From: CAYSPG01 sp964432885
GTDB lineage: Bacteria; Bacteroidota; Bacteroidia; AKYH767-A; OLB10
DNA length: 64,000 nucleotides
Assembly (NCBI GenBank): GCA_964432885.1
Contig: CAYSPG010000005.1
Location: forward strand, 62,001-126,000
Reading direction: 5' to 3'
The position numbers and the translations under genes were made by a program. Shown here piece after piece: positions 1-7,620 of the stretch (the first letter of the stretch is position 1; the number at the start of each line of letters is the position of its first letter). The notes below the pieces were generated by a model, which worked only from the letters and a program-made list of their open reading frames with translations, searched no databases and was not told the DNA's origin.

Positions 1-1
1 T

Positions 2-736
2 AGCATGTGCATACGGCAAAACAATGTTATGTGGGTTGCGTTTATGATGATGTACGGCTACATTGCAGAAAATGGTTTTTCCATAAGTGTAACTCTTGTA
101 AAAAACTATGCCATCAGAGCCTTAACGTATATAACAGGCTTTGTTTTATTTGCCGTATTTGTGGTAATAAATGGAGGAGTTGCTGTTGGTGATAAATCAA
201 TGCATCCAGGCAATGTTAGCATAGGTAACATTGTATTTTTTCTATTTGTATTTTTTATTTTGTTTTTGCCTCAACATATTTATAGCTTTAAGAAGGTTAT
301 AAAAATACTGACTGAAAAAAAGTGGATGGTTGCAATTGCTGTAACATTGTTTGCTCTTTTTTATTTTCTGTTTAAGAACAACCATCCATACAATCAGATT
401 TCGCCTCATTACTTTATGCGCAATAAGTTGTTAATTTACATTACTTCGGCACCGTGGATTAAAGCAATGTTTGTTTTAACTGCCGTATATGCTTTGCTCT
501 CGCTTTGTGTTACACCGTTGCAAGGCCCTTATCAATGGCTTTTTTATGCTTTTGCTATTTTGTTCCTGTTGCCGTCTTGGCTTATTGATGTGCGCTATTA
601 TGTTATTCCATTTACGTTATTTATTTTGTTTAAAAAGCAGGAGAACAAATATGTTGACTATATAACGATAATTTATTTTATCGCTATGTCGGGATGGGTT
701 ATAAAAATGACGCGCACCAGTACTTGCTTTGTGTAA
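2..736 (+). CDS. ALG10/DIE2-like membrane glycosyltransferase, C-terminal part (5' truncated by window)
   Basis: The frame is open to the left edge, so this is probably the 3' end of a longer gene; the first ATG in the window is at 5. The product is a polytopic membrane protein with about six hydrophobic segments. Three patches recall the eukaryotic dolichyl-P-Glc glucosyltransferase ALG10 (DIE2 family). These are a loop with NGG..VGDKSMH (about residues 57-67, counted from the ATG at 5), NHPYNQISPHYF (126-137) and, near the C-terminus, LPSWLIDVRYYVIPF (189-203). In ALG10 the matching patches are GD(K/R)S.H, NHP....RHY and a late E.RY..PF, from memory of the family. In a bacterium it would presumably be a GT-C type enzyme acting at the inner membrane on a polyprenyl-linked sugar; donor and acceptor are unknown. 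No terminator is obvious before lpxD. Confidence 0.6.
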   Translation, partial: SMCIRQNNVMWVAFMMMYGYIAENGFSISVTLVKNYAIRALTYITGFVLFAVFVVINGGVAVGDKSMHPGNVSIGNIVFFLFVFFILFLPQHIYSFKKVIKILTEKKWMVAIAVTLFALFYFLFKNNHPYNQISPHYFMRNKLLIYITSAPWIKAMFVLTAVYALLSLCVTPLQGPYQWLFYAFAILFLLPSWLIDVRYYVIPFTLFILFKKQENKYVDYITIIYFIAMSGWVIKMTRTSTCFV

Positions 737-766
737 TGTGTTAAAAGGCGCACACACTTTTTCTTT

Positions 767-774
767 TAAATTTG
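767..774 (+). promoter_or_regulatory. Bacteroidota -7 element TAAATTTG upstream of lpxD
   Basis: This is a perfect match to the Bacteroidota housekeeping sigma consensus TAnnTTTG, 28 nt before the lpxD ATG. It suggests lpxD-lpxC/fabZ have their own promoter rather than depending on the upstream glycosyltransferase. No convincing -33 TTTG was found at the expected distance. Confidence 0.6.
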
Positions 775-802
775 CCACGTGTTAAAATTACACTTGTTAT
801 AA

Positions 803-1846
803 ATGAAATTTTCGGCTCAGCAAATAGCTGGTTTGTTAAAAGGAACCGTTGAAGGCGATTCGGCAATTGAAGTGGATTCTCTCTCAAAAATAGAAGAAGG
901 AAAACCCGGTTCTCTTTCTTTTCTGGGTAACCCCAAATACGCACCCTATATTTATACAACACAAGCATCGCTTGTTATTGTAAGCAATGATTTTGTGCTT
1001 GAGCAGCCTGTTTCCTGTACGCTCATCCGTGTGGAGAATGCCTACAAAAGCTTTGCTTCATTGCTCGAAATTTATAACAGCATCATACACGATAAAAAGG
1101 GAATTGAGCAGCCATCATTTATTGATGCTACGGCTAATATAGGAGCCGATTGTTATGTTGGTGCTTTTGCTTACATTGGTAAAAATGTTGTGGTTGGAAA
1201 TAATGTTAAAATTTATCCTCAGGTTTTTATTGGCGATGATGTGGTGATTAAAGACAACACCACTTTGTTTGCTGGTGTTAAGGTTTACACACAATGTGTT
1301 ATTGGTACCAACTGTACACTGCATGCCGGTGTAATTATTGGTGCCGATGGATTTGGCTTTGCCCCCAATGAAAATAATAACTACAAAAAAGTTCCTCAAA
1401 TAGGAAATGTGGTTATTGAAGATCATGTGGAGATAGGAGCCGGTACCTCTGTTGACCGCGCCACACTTGGCTCAACCATTATTCGAAAAGGTGTTAAACT
1501 GGATAACCTGATACAAATAGCACACAATGTTGAGATAGGAGAAAACACTGTGATTGCCGCGCAAACAGGTGTTGCCGGCAGCACCCGCATTGGCAAAAAC
1601 TGTATGATAGGAGGGCAGGTTGGCATTGTTGGGCATTTATCAATTGCTGATGGAGTAAAAATTGCTGCGCAAAGCGGAATAGGAGCAAGCATAACCACGC
1701 CTAATGAAATTGTGCAGGGCTCACCTGCCTTTAACATCAGCGATTACAAACGCACCTATGTAGTGTTTAAAAAACTACCACAGGTTGAACGGAAAATTAA
1801 TGAACTCGAAAAACTAATTGCTGAATTAAAACCTGTATCAAAATAA
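803..1846 (+). CDS. lpxD: UDP-3-O-acylglucosamine N-acyltransferase LpxD
   Basis: This cytoplasmic enzyme transfers a 3-hydroxyacyl chain from ACP to the 2-amine of UDP-3-O-acylglucosamine, the third step of lipid A synthesis. At 347 residues it has the normal LpxD length. Residues 1-105 are the uridine-binding N-domain. About 108-300 form a left-handed beta helix of hexapeptide repeats, and the C-terminus is a helical tail (FKKLPQVERKINELEK). The catalytic His is expected at H241 in LDNLIQIAHNVEIG. Only 3 nt separate its stop from the LpxC-FabZ start, so the two are co-transcribed and probably translationally coupled. The promoter box lies at 767-774. Confidence 0.97.
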   Translation: MKFSAQQIAGLLKGTVEGDSAIEVDSLSKIEEGKPGSLSFLGNPKYAPYIYTTQASLVIVSNDFVLEQPVSCTLIRVENAYKSFASLLEIYNSIIHDKKGIEQPSFIDATANIGADCYVGAFAYIGKNVVVGNNVKIYPQVFIGDDVVIKDNTTLFAGVKVYTQCVIGTNCTLHAGVIIGADGFGFAPNENNNYKKVPQIGNVVIEDHVEIGAGTSVDRATLGSTIIRKGVKLDNLIQIAHNVEIGENTVIAAQTGVAGSTRIGKNCMIGGQVGIVGHLSIADGVKIAAQSGIGASITTPNEIVQGSPAFNISDYKRTYVVFKKLPQVERKINELEKLIAELKPVSK

Positions 1847-1849
1847 TAT

Positions 1850-3244
1850 ATGAGCCTAAAGCAAGTAACATTAAAACAAGAAGTTTCAGTAGAAGGGTCA
1901 GGCCTGCACACAGGAGTTAACGCTCGGCTTACATTTAAGCCCGCAGCCGAAAATCACGGTTATAAGTTTAAGCGTATTGATATGCCCGGACAACCTGAAA
2001 TAAACTGTGATGTGGATAATGTTGTTGATACCTCGAGGGGTACTACGATAAGCCAAAACGGGGCTAAGGTAAGTACAACCGAGCATGCCCTTGCTGCCCT
2101 TGCAGGACTTGAGGTGGACAATGTGCTTATTGAAATTAACGGCCCCGAAGTACCTATACTTGATGGCAGTTCGCAACCGTTTATTGACGCTATTTTAAAA
2201 GCTGGACTTAGGGAGCAGGAAGCTGCTCGTACGTATTATGAGCTTAAAGAAAATCTTACCTATGAAGAGCCTGCCCGTAATGTAGAAATGCTTGCCGTGC
2301 CAAGTCCTGATTACCGCATTACTGTAATGGTTGACTACAATAGCCCCGTGCTGGGTACCCAACATGCACAAATGCATAAGGTTACTGAGTTTAAAGATGA
2401 CATTGCACGTTGCCGCACGTTTTGCTTTTTGCATGAACTTGAAATGTTGCTTAAACATGACCTTATTAAAGGTGGCGATCTTAACAATGCCATTGTAGTG
2501 GTTGATCGCGAAATTTCACAGCAAAAACTGGATGAACTTGCCACCCTGTTTAACAAACCAAAGGTTGAAATAAAGCACAAAGGTTTTTTAAACAATGTGG
2601 AACTGCATTTTCAAAATGAGCCTGCTCGTCATAAATTGCTGGATATAGTTGGCGACTTTGCTTTGCTTGGAGTGCACCTAAAAGGACACATACTTGCAGC
2701 ACGTCCTGGCCATGCTGCCAATGTGGCTTTTGCAAAACAGTTTAAGGAACTTATACGCAAAGACAAAAACAAAATAAAAGCGCCTTTTTATGATGCGAAC
2801 AAGGCGCCCCTTTTCGACATTAATAAAATATCATCTTACCTGCCTCATCGTTTTCCTTTTTTAATGATTGACAAGATTATTGAACTTAGCGAGTCGCATG
2901 TTGTGGGTGTCAAAAATGTTACGCTTAACGAGTGGTTTTTTCAGGGACATTTTCCCAACAACCCTGTTATGCCTGGGGTGTTGCTGGTGGAGGCCACCGC
3001 ACAAACAGGCGGTATATTGGTGCTTAGTACCGTACCCGACCCCCACAATTACTGGACCTATTTTATGAAAATAGAAAGTGTTCGGTTTAAACAAATGGTA
3101 AAGCCCGGTGATACGGTAATTTTTGACCTTGAACTTTTAACACCCATCAGGCGTGGTATATGCCACATGGGCGGTCGTGCTTTTGTTGGCGATAAGGTGG
3201 TTATGGAAGCCGAAATGATGGCACAGATTGTTAAAAAAAGTTGA
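1850..3244 (+). CDS. lpxC/fabZ: Bifunctional UDP-3-O-acyl-GlcNAc deacetylase / 3-hydroxyacyl-ACP dehydratase (LpxC-FabZ fusion)
   Basis: Residues 1 to about 300 are LpxC, the Zn-dependent committed step of lipid A synthesis. Zinc ligands are H79 (in STTEHALAAL), H261 and D265 (RHKLLDIVGD); E78 and the PGH at 286-288 are the catalytic region. Residues about 318-464 are FabZ, the fatty-acid synthase II dehydratase: LPHRFPFLMID (331-341), active-site H367 (QGHFPNNPVMPG) and E381 (VEATAQ). The fusion is standard in Bacteroidota. It joins the enzyme that consumes 3-hydroxyacyl-sugar intermediates to the one that draws 3-hydroxyacyl-ACP into phospholipid synthesis, so the two activities are made in fixed ratio. 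Second gene of the lpxD operon. Confidence 0.97.
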   Translation: MSLKQVTLKQEVSVEGSGLHTGVNARLTFKPAAENHGYKFKRIDMPGQPEINCDVDNVVDTSRGTTISQNGAKVSTTEHALAALAGLEVDNVLIEINGPEVPILDGSSQPFIDAILKAGLREQEAARTYYELKENLTYEEPARNVEMLAVPSPDYRITVMVDYNSPVLGTQHAQMHKVTEFKDDIARCRTFCFLHELEMLLKHDLIKGGDLNNAIVVVDREISQQKLDELATLFNKPKVEIKHKGFLNNVELHFQNEPARHKLLDIVGDFALLGVHLKGHILAARPGHAANVAFAKQFKELIRKDKNKIKAPFYDANKAPLFDINKISSYLPHRFPFLMIDKIIELSESHVVGVKNVTLNEWFFQGHFPNNPVMPGVLLVEATAQTGGILVLSTVPDPHNYWTYFMKIESVRFKQMVKPGDTVIFDLELLTPIRRGICHMGGRAFVGDKVVMEAEMMAQIVKKS

Positions 3245-3561
3245 TGAGTTGGATTTTGGAACTGTCTTTCTCGTTATTCAGTTAATGTTTCATTCTTACA
3301 CCAGTAATTTTCCTTTGTTCTCAATTTAAGCCTCTGCACTAGTCTTATTAGTTGTTTATTCTGCTTTATCAATTGGTGAAAAGCGTAGATAAATTGTTTA
3401 AATCACGATTTTTGAAATAAAAAAGGATAGATGGAGTGAAGCAGGCAGGTTTTTATCTAAAAGCAAGTTAATTTATGATGCGATTGTGATTAGATGTTTA
3501 TGTATTGTTACGATAAGTTTTTTTACTTTTACCCTTCTAACTTACTAAATCGAATTATTTT
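3245..3561. other. Intergenic stretch, no gene seen
   Basis: These 317 bp are AT-rich with stops in all frames. I see no terminator-like hairpin and no RNA-gene signature. The only recognisable element is a promoter-like TACTTTTA near the right end. Confidence 0.6.
3524..3531 (+). promoter_or_regulatory. Probable -7 element TACTTTTA for the SRPBCC gene
   Basis: This differs from TAnnTTTG only in the last base and sits 30 nt before the ATG at 3562. An ATTG at 3504-3507 could serve as the -33 element with a 16-17 nt spacer. The same TACTTTTA variant precedes the MBOAT gene. Confidence 0.4.
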
Positions 3562-4575
3562 ATGATTAAAAAAGTTTTAAAGTGGGTACTTGTATTGGTT
3601 ATACTACTCATCATTGGTTCGTTGTTTATCTCAAACCAATATTACATTGAAAGATCAACCATGATAAAGGCTCCCATCCAATTGGTGTATGACCAGGTAA
3701 ATATTTTAAAGAACCATGAAGCCTGGGATCCGTGGAAAAAAATGGATTCGACATTAAAGCTTACTTATAACGAAATACCTGCAGGTGAAGGGGCAGCTTA
3801 TGATTGGGATGGCGAAGGCAAATATTCAGGCAAAGGCCGCATAGTAATTACCAAAACCGAACCCAATAAATTAGTTGCATACAGCCTTGACTTTGGAGGA
3901 AAAGGCGGTGCCAATGCCGGCCATAAACTTGAACAAGTTGGCGACAGTGTAAAAGTAATCTGGTATCTTGAAGATGATTTGGGATGGAACCCCATGAATA
4001 AATACATGTGGAAAATAATGGGTGGATTTTTAGGTGAAGTGTTTGACAACGGTCTTAAAGACCTTAAACAAGTATGCGAGAGTATGCCCGCAACACCTGC
4101 CTCTGCTTATAAGATTGAGCAAATTGAAATGAAAGATACAATGCCCTACTTATGCATACGCACCAAAGCAACCGGTGAAACAATTTCGGGCGAATTAGGA
4201 AAATGCTACGGTATGATTATGGAAGCGATGAAAAAGCAGGGGCTTAATTTTAGCAGTACCGGTAAGCCATTTGCCACCTACTATGCCTGGGAAAACAACA
4301 ATTTTGAATTTGATGCAGGCATACCTACTGATAAAGCCGGTAAGGAAGATGGTAGTATAAAAGCAGGTGAGGTAGCGGCAGGCAACTATCTTTTTACAAG
4401 CTATTTTGGAAACTATGAAGGAACTGGTGCGGCACATATGGCTGTGCAGGATTACGCCAAATCCAATAACCTTAAAATTAAAATGGCCGCCACCGAAGTC
4501 TATGTTACCGATCCTATGACGGAAAAGGATACGGCCAAGTGGCAAACTGATATTTATTACTTTATTGAGCAGTAA
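3562..4575 (+). CDS. SRPBCC-domain protein fused to a GyrI-like small-molecule-binding domain
   Basis: The 337-residue protein starts with one hydrophobic helix (about 5-25), which is an anchor or uncleaved signal. A START/polyketide-cyclase (SRPBCC) domain follows at about 30-172, with the usual W(D)PW, G.Y.W.G.G and LEQVGDSVKV..WYLE patches. A C-terminal GyrI-like (AraC effector-binding) domain spans about 183-336 (KIEQIEMKDTMPYLCIRTKA...). Both folds bind small hydrophobic or drug-like ligands. The combination occurs in Bacteroidota proteins annotated as cyclase or transcription activator, but there is no DNA-binding domain here, so it is not a regulator by itself. Ligand unknown. The gene is monocistronic: promoter box at 3524, strong terminator at 4599-4633. 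Confidence 0.8.
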   Translation: MIKKVLKWVLVLVILLIIGSLFISNQYYIERSTMIKAPIQLVYDQVNILKNHEAWDPWKKMDSTLKLTYNEIPAGEGAAYDWDGEGKYSGKGRIVITKTEPNKLVAYSLDFGGKGGANAGHKLEQVGDSVKVIWYLEDDLGWNPMNKYMWKIMGGFLGEVFDNGLKDLKQVCESMPATPASAYKIEQIEMKDTMPYLCIRTKATGETISGELGKCYGMIMEAMKKQGLNFSSTGKPFATYYAWENNNFEFDAGIPTDKAGKEDGSIKAGEVAAGNYLFTSYFGNYEGTGAAHMAVQDYAKSNNLKIKMAATEVYVTDPMTEKDTAKWQTDIYYFIEQ

Positions 4576-4598
4576 TTTTTATTTATAACCTAACGCTC

Positions 4599-4633
4599 TG
4601 CCAAAGTTGAAACAACTTTGGCAAAGTTTTTTT
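4599..4633 (+). terminator. Rho-independent terminator after the SRPBCC-GyrI gene
   Basis: An 11-bp perfect stem TGCCAAAGTTG / CAACTTTGGCA (4599-4609 / 4613-4623) with an AAA loop. It extends by two pairs past one mismatch and is followed by seven T (4627-4633). The next gene's ATG lies only 4 nt after the T-run, so that gene must rely on read-through or on a promoter inside the hairpin. Confidence 0.85.
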
Positions 4634-4637
4634 ATGT

Positions 4638-6011
4638 ATGAGCAAAAAAGAATTAGCATTTATTCCTGCATTTCTTTTTTTAATTCTATACCTAATCCTG
4701 TCGGTATACAATTGTTTTTCGCACGATGATTTGCAGTATCTTAAAAGTGTGCAGGCTGTTGGTGTTGTTAAATCAACTGTATTAAACTACTTGGGTTGGA
4801 ACACCCGATGGGCTTCGGTATGGCTTGCCAATTCGTTTTTCTGCATTATTCAACAAAGCCAATGGCTTGTAATTTTTCATGTGCTTACACTTGTGTTGAT
4901 TTGGCTGTCGGCTTTTTTTCTTTTGGGTTCGATAAATAAAACGTTTGGATTAAAAATAGAATTTGCAAATCGCTTAACCTACTCCTTGTTGTTTATTTTT
5001 CTTTTATGGTTTAATACGTTTTCGGTGGGCGATGTGTGGTTTTGGCTTAATGCTTCGTGCATGTATTTATGGAATGTTATAGCATTGTTTTTTGCCATTG
5101 CACTTATTTTGAATGTTTCAACTTCTATAACAAAAACGGTTGTTGTATCTGTATGTGGTATTTATATTGGTGGCAGTAGCGAGCCGTTTGTTGTGTTTAC
5201 CTTGTGCGCCATTGTATTGCTTTATTTTATTTTTAAAAAGCACCATATTATTTTTTCAGCACACATGGTTTTAGTTTTTGTGGTTGGGGTTGCAGCAGGC
5301 TTTTTGATAAGTTATGTTGGCGAGGGGAATTCAATCAGGTATCAGGCTTTGCCACAAACATCTTTTATCCAACGCAATTTTATTTTTATTAAAAGCCTTG
5401 CCAAATTTTGGTTGATATATATGCCACTAAAAATTGTTGGCTCTTTAGTTATTGCTGTACCGTTTGTATTTATGGGAATGCAGTGCAAGGCAAGTGCAAC
5501 TGCGGTTAAAATAAAAAAACAACTGCTTTTGTTTGTTGCATTGCTTCTTGTTTTTTCGGTTATAAATTTTTACAGCATTGCTATGATTATGTCTGAAGCA
5601 GGGCCTGAGCGTGCATGGACATCCATGTCGGTATTAATTACTTTTTGTTTAGCGTATTTGTTTTTTGATGCCGGCAGAGCCCGCGTTTTTTCCCACCCAT
5701 CATTCTCTGTTTTTTATACGTCATCCATCGTTGTGGTATCATCGGTATTAGTATTGCTTGCACTTAATCAAAGGCAGGTTTTAAAAAAATACGCACAATC
5801 ATATCACATGCGTACGCTTATTTTAAAAAATCTAAAAAATAAAAACCTGAGTGGAACGGTTTATCTTCCACCTCTTAGCCAGCCGGGGCTGCTTAGGTCA
5901 GCCGAGATAAGCACCAACCCAACCTATTATACCAATCTGGAATTAAAAAATTTTTATGATTTATCTTTTGATATAGCTATTCAAAAGCAAAGCCAGACAA
6001 CTAAACCTTGA
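4638..6011 (+). CDS. Polytopic membrane protein, DUF6056 / GT-C-like
   Basis: A 457-residue protein with about ten or eleven hydrophobic segments. The first extracytoplasmic loop holds CFSHDDLQYL (acidic pair after a short loop) followed by LGWNTRWASVW. This arrangement is typical of DUF6056 and related GT-C-fold glycosyltransferase-like proteins, where the acidic loop residues are the suspected catalytic base. A second signature-like segment is WFNTFSVGDVWFWLNASCMYLWN. A short soluble tail follows the last helix. The role is probably in surface-sugar assembly, inferred from fold class only; the substrate cannot be read. The 3' end overlaps the 3' end of the convergent Mpo1-like gene by 11 bp. 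Confidence 0.6.
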   Translation: MSKKELAFIPAFLFLILYLILSVYNCFSHDDLQYLKSVQAVGVVKSTVLNYLGWNTRWASVWLANSFFCIIQQSQWLVIFHVLTLVLIWLSAFFLLGSINKTFGLKIEFANRLTYSLLFIFLLWFNTFSVGDVWFWLNASCMYLWNVIALFFAIALILNVSTSITKTVVVSVCGIYIGGSSEPFVVFTLCAIVLLYFIFKKHHIIFSAHMVLVFVVGVAAGFLISYVGEGNSIRYQALPQTSFIQRNFIFIKSLAKFWLIYMPLKIVGSLVIAVPFVFMGMQCKASATAVKIKKQLLLFVALLLVFSVINFYSIAMIMSEAGPERAWTSMSVLITFCLAYLFFDAGRARVFSHPSFSVFYTSSIVVVSSVLVLLALNQRQVLKKYAQSYHMRTLILKNLKNKNLSGTVYLPPLSQPGLLRSAEISTNPTYYTNLELKNFYDLSFDIAIQKQSQTTKP

Positions 6012-6489
6012 TTCCAAATTTTTTAAAAACAAAACCAAGTATCCAGGCAGGGCCAATAAGTAAAAACTGGAGGTCGGTAACAAATGATGGTTTTTTTCCT
6101 TCAATTTTATGTCCATAAAACTGACCAAGCCATGCAAGTACAAACACAGTTGCCGACACAGCCCACAGCGGCACAGGCGAATATTTGTTGACTAAAAAAA
6201 TGACAGCCAAAGTAAGCAACGAAAACAAAGCCATGCCAATAAAAACAGGAAGTGATAACCGCAAATAAAAAATTAAGCTGGTTAATACTACAAGTTCGCC
6301 CAAGTTAAAATACGGAAACAGGTGTGGATGATTAAAATGCGGAGGGGTAAAGCTTATATACGAAAGTAGCCCGATAAGGCTGATAAAAATTAAAGGCACA
6401 CAAATAAAATGAATGGTTTTATTGGTAGGGTGTTGATGATTGAGGCTATACTCGTCAAACCACTGTTGGATGGTTTTGGCCATAGGCAA
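6001..6489 (-). CDS. Mpo1-like (DUF962) membrane protein
   Basis: A 162-residue protein with four hydrophobic segments, matching the DUF962/YGL010w family throughout. Signature: QWFDEYSLNHQHPTNKTIH, with H20-P, N23, H27 and P32. A second conserved block is WLGQFYGHKIEGKKPS. Yeast Mpo1 is an Fe(II)-dependent dioxygenase that alpha-oxidises 2-hydroxy fatty acids, and the conserved histidines are metal ligands. The bacterial function is inferred to be similar but unproven. The start could also be the second Met at 6483. A perfect promoter box on this strand (6504-6511) lies back to back with that of ybaB. Its 3' end overlaps the convergent gene 4638-6011 by 11 bp. Confidence 0.85.
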   Translation of the reverse strand: MPMAKTIQQWFDEYSLNHQHPTNKTIHFICVPLIFISLIGLLSYISFTPPHFNHPHLFPYFNLGELVVLTSLIFYLRLSLPVFIGMALFSLLTLAVIFLVNKYSPVPLWAVSATVFVLAWLGQFYGHKIEGKKPSFVTDLQFLLIGPAWILGFVFKKFGIKV

Positions 6490-6503
6490 TTATTTGGTAC
6501 AAA

Positions 6504-6511
6504 CAAATGTA
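6504..6511 (-). promoter_or_regulatory. -7 element TACATTTG for the Mpo1-like gene
   Basis: On the minus strand this is a perfect TAnnTTTG, 14 nt before the gene's first ATG (6489). It lies 17 bp from the oppositely directed box of ybaB, so the two promoters are divergent and very close. Confidence 0.65.
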
Positions 6512-6528
6512 ATTAATTAAGTATGGTT

Positions 6529-6536
6529 TAATTTTG
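6529..6536 (+). promoter_or_regulatory. -7 element TAATTTTG for ybaB
   Basis: Perfect TAnnTTTG match 24 nt upstream of the preferred ybaB start at 6561. Because the box overlaps an in-frame upstream start codon at 6534, it supports the shorter ORF. Confidence 0.65.
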
Positions 6537-6560
6537 TTTTTAAATTTAAATTATAAACAC

Positions 6561-6851
6561 ATGTTTGATAAACTAGCCACAGCGCAAAAAAAGATGCAGG
6601 AAATTAAAGCCCGCCTGGAAAATATTACTGTTACCGGTGAAGCAGAAGCAGGAAAGGTGGTGGTAGAGGCTACCGGCAACAGCCGCATAAAGGCGGTAAA
6701 AATAAACGACTCGCTATTTAAAGTGGGCGATAGGGAGGAAGTGGAGGAACTGATAACCGTGGCCACCAACCGCGCGCTTGATGCTGCCGAAAAAATTATG
6801 CAAACCGAAATGGCTGCTGCTTCAAAAGATTTATTGCCCGGAATGTTTTAA
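6561..6851 (+). CDS. ybaB: YbaB/EbfC-family nucleoid-associated protein
   Basis: A small (96-residue) DNA-binding protein that forms tweezer-like dimers and coats or bends the nucleoid. The family pattern is clear: N-terminal amphipathic helix MFDKLATAQKKMQEIKARLE, a central strand block (VTGEAEAGKVVVEATGN), and a C-terminal helix rich in A, E and K ending DLLPGMF. An in-frame start nine codons upstream (6534) lies inside the promoter box, so 6561 is preferred; it also gives the normal family length. In many bacteria ybaB follows dnaX; here it stands alone with its own promoter, divergent from the Mpo1-like gene. Confidence 0.93.
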   Translation: MFDKLATAQKKMQEIKARLENITVTGEAEAGKVVVEATGNSRIKAVKINDSLFKVGDREEVEELITVATNRALDAAEKIMQTEMAAASKDLLPGMF

Positions 6852-6931
6852 AAACGGTTGGCTTCTTTCTTTTACATAGGCTAAGTGCCTTTTTTTCAAA
6901 GTTAAGTGCTAATACGTTTTACTCCTTTGGA

Positions 6932-7594
6932 TTATTTAGCAAACTCGGCTATGATGCTTACGCTGCCGGTAACTTTTTGGTTAAGCTGTACATTAATTTT
7001 GGCATCAAGTGGTAAAAACAAATCAATTCGCGAACCAAATTTTATAAAGCCAAGTTCTGCTCCTTGCCTTACCATATCGCCTTGCCGGGGGTAGTAAACA
7101 ATACGTTTTGCCAAAGCGCCTGCTATTTGTCGTAATAAAACTGATTTGTTTTTGTCGCGCTCTATTACAATGGTGCTTCGCTCATTTTCGGTAGATGCTT
7201 TTGGGTGCCATGCCACCAGGTATTTTCCCTTATGGTACTTAAGATACTTTACCGCACCTGAAACCGGAAACCAATTGGCATGTACATTTATTGGCGACAT
7301 AAAAATAGAAACCTGTATGCGTTTATCTTTATAGTACTCTGTTTCTTCTGTTTTTTCTATCACCACAATTTTTCCATCTGCGGGGGCTATCACCAAACTA
7401 TCGCTGCGCGTTTTGGTGCGGTGCGGATAACGGAAAAACTGAAGTATCAAAATAAAAAAAACCAGTGTAATTATAAATACCGGAATCTGGATGTAGTTGT
7501 TATCAATATTAAAATAAACCAACAATAGGTTAGATGCTGCAAAAAACAATCCTGTGCCTATTACCCATCCTTTACCTTCGCGGTGTATTTGCAT
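6932..7594 (-). CDS. psd: Phosphatidylserine decarboxylase, short bacterial form
   Basis: Makes phosphatidylethanolamine from phosphatidylserine at the inner membrane. The 220-residue protein belongs to the short PSD-A-like group common in Bacteroidota. Residues 10-54 carry two membrane segments. The catalytic body follows with APADGKIV (70-77), PINVHANWFP (101-110, H105) and the self-cleavage site F-G187-S188-R, where Ser188 becomes the pyruvoyl group; here FGSR stands in place of the LGST of the classical enzymes. It lies 26 bp downstream of gdh on the same strand and has no separate promoter box that I can see, so it is probably in the gdh transcript. Confidence 0.93.
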   Translation of the reverse strand: MQIHREGKGWVIGTGLFFAASNLLLVYFNIDNNYIQIPVFIITLVFFILILQFFRYPHRTKTRSDSLVIAPADGKIVVIEKTEETEYYKDKRIQVSIFMSPINVHANWFPVSGAVKYLKYHKGKYLVAWHPKASTENERSTIVIERDKNKSVLLRQIAGALAKRIVYYPRQGDMVRQGAELGFIKFGSRIDLFLPLDAKINVQLNQKVTGSVSIIAEFAK

Positions 7595-7620
7595 GTGTGT
7601 GGTTCTTTGTTGAAATATGC

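Noticed and set aside
6878..6896. Terminator between ybaB and psd
   Set aside because: The stem AGGC/GCCT is only 4 bp, although seven T follow. Not convincing alone.
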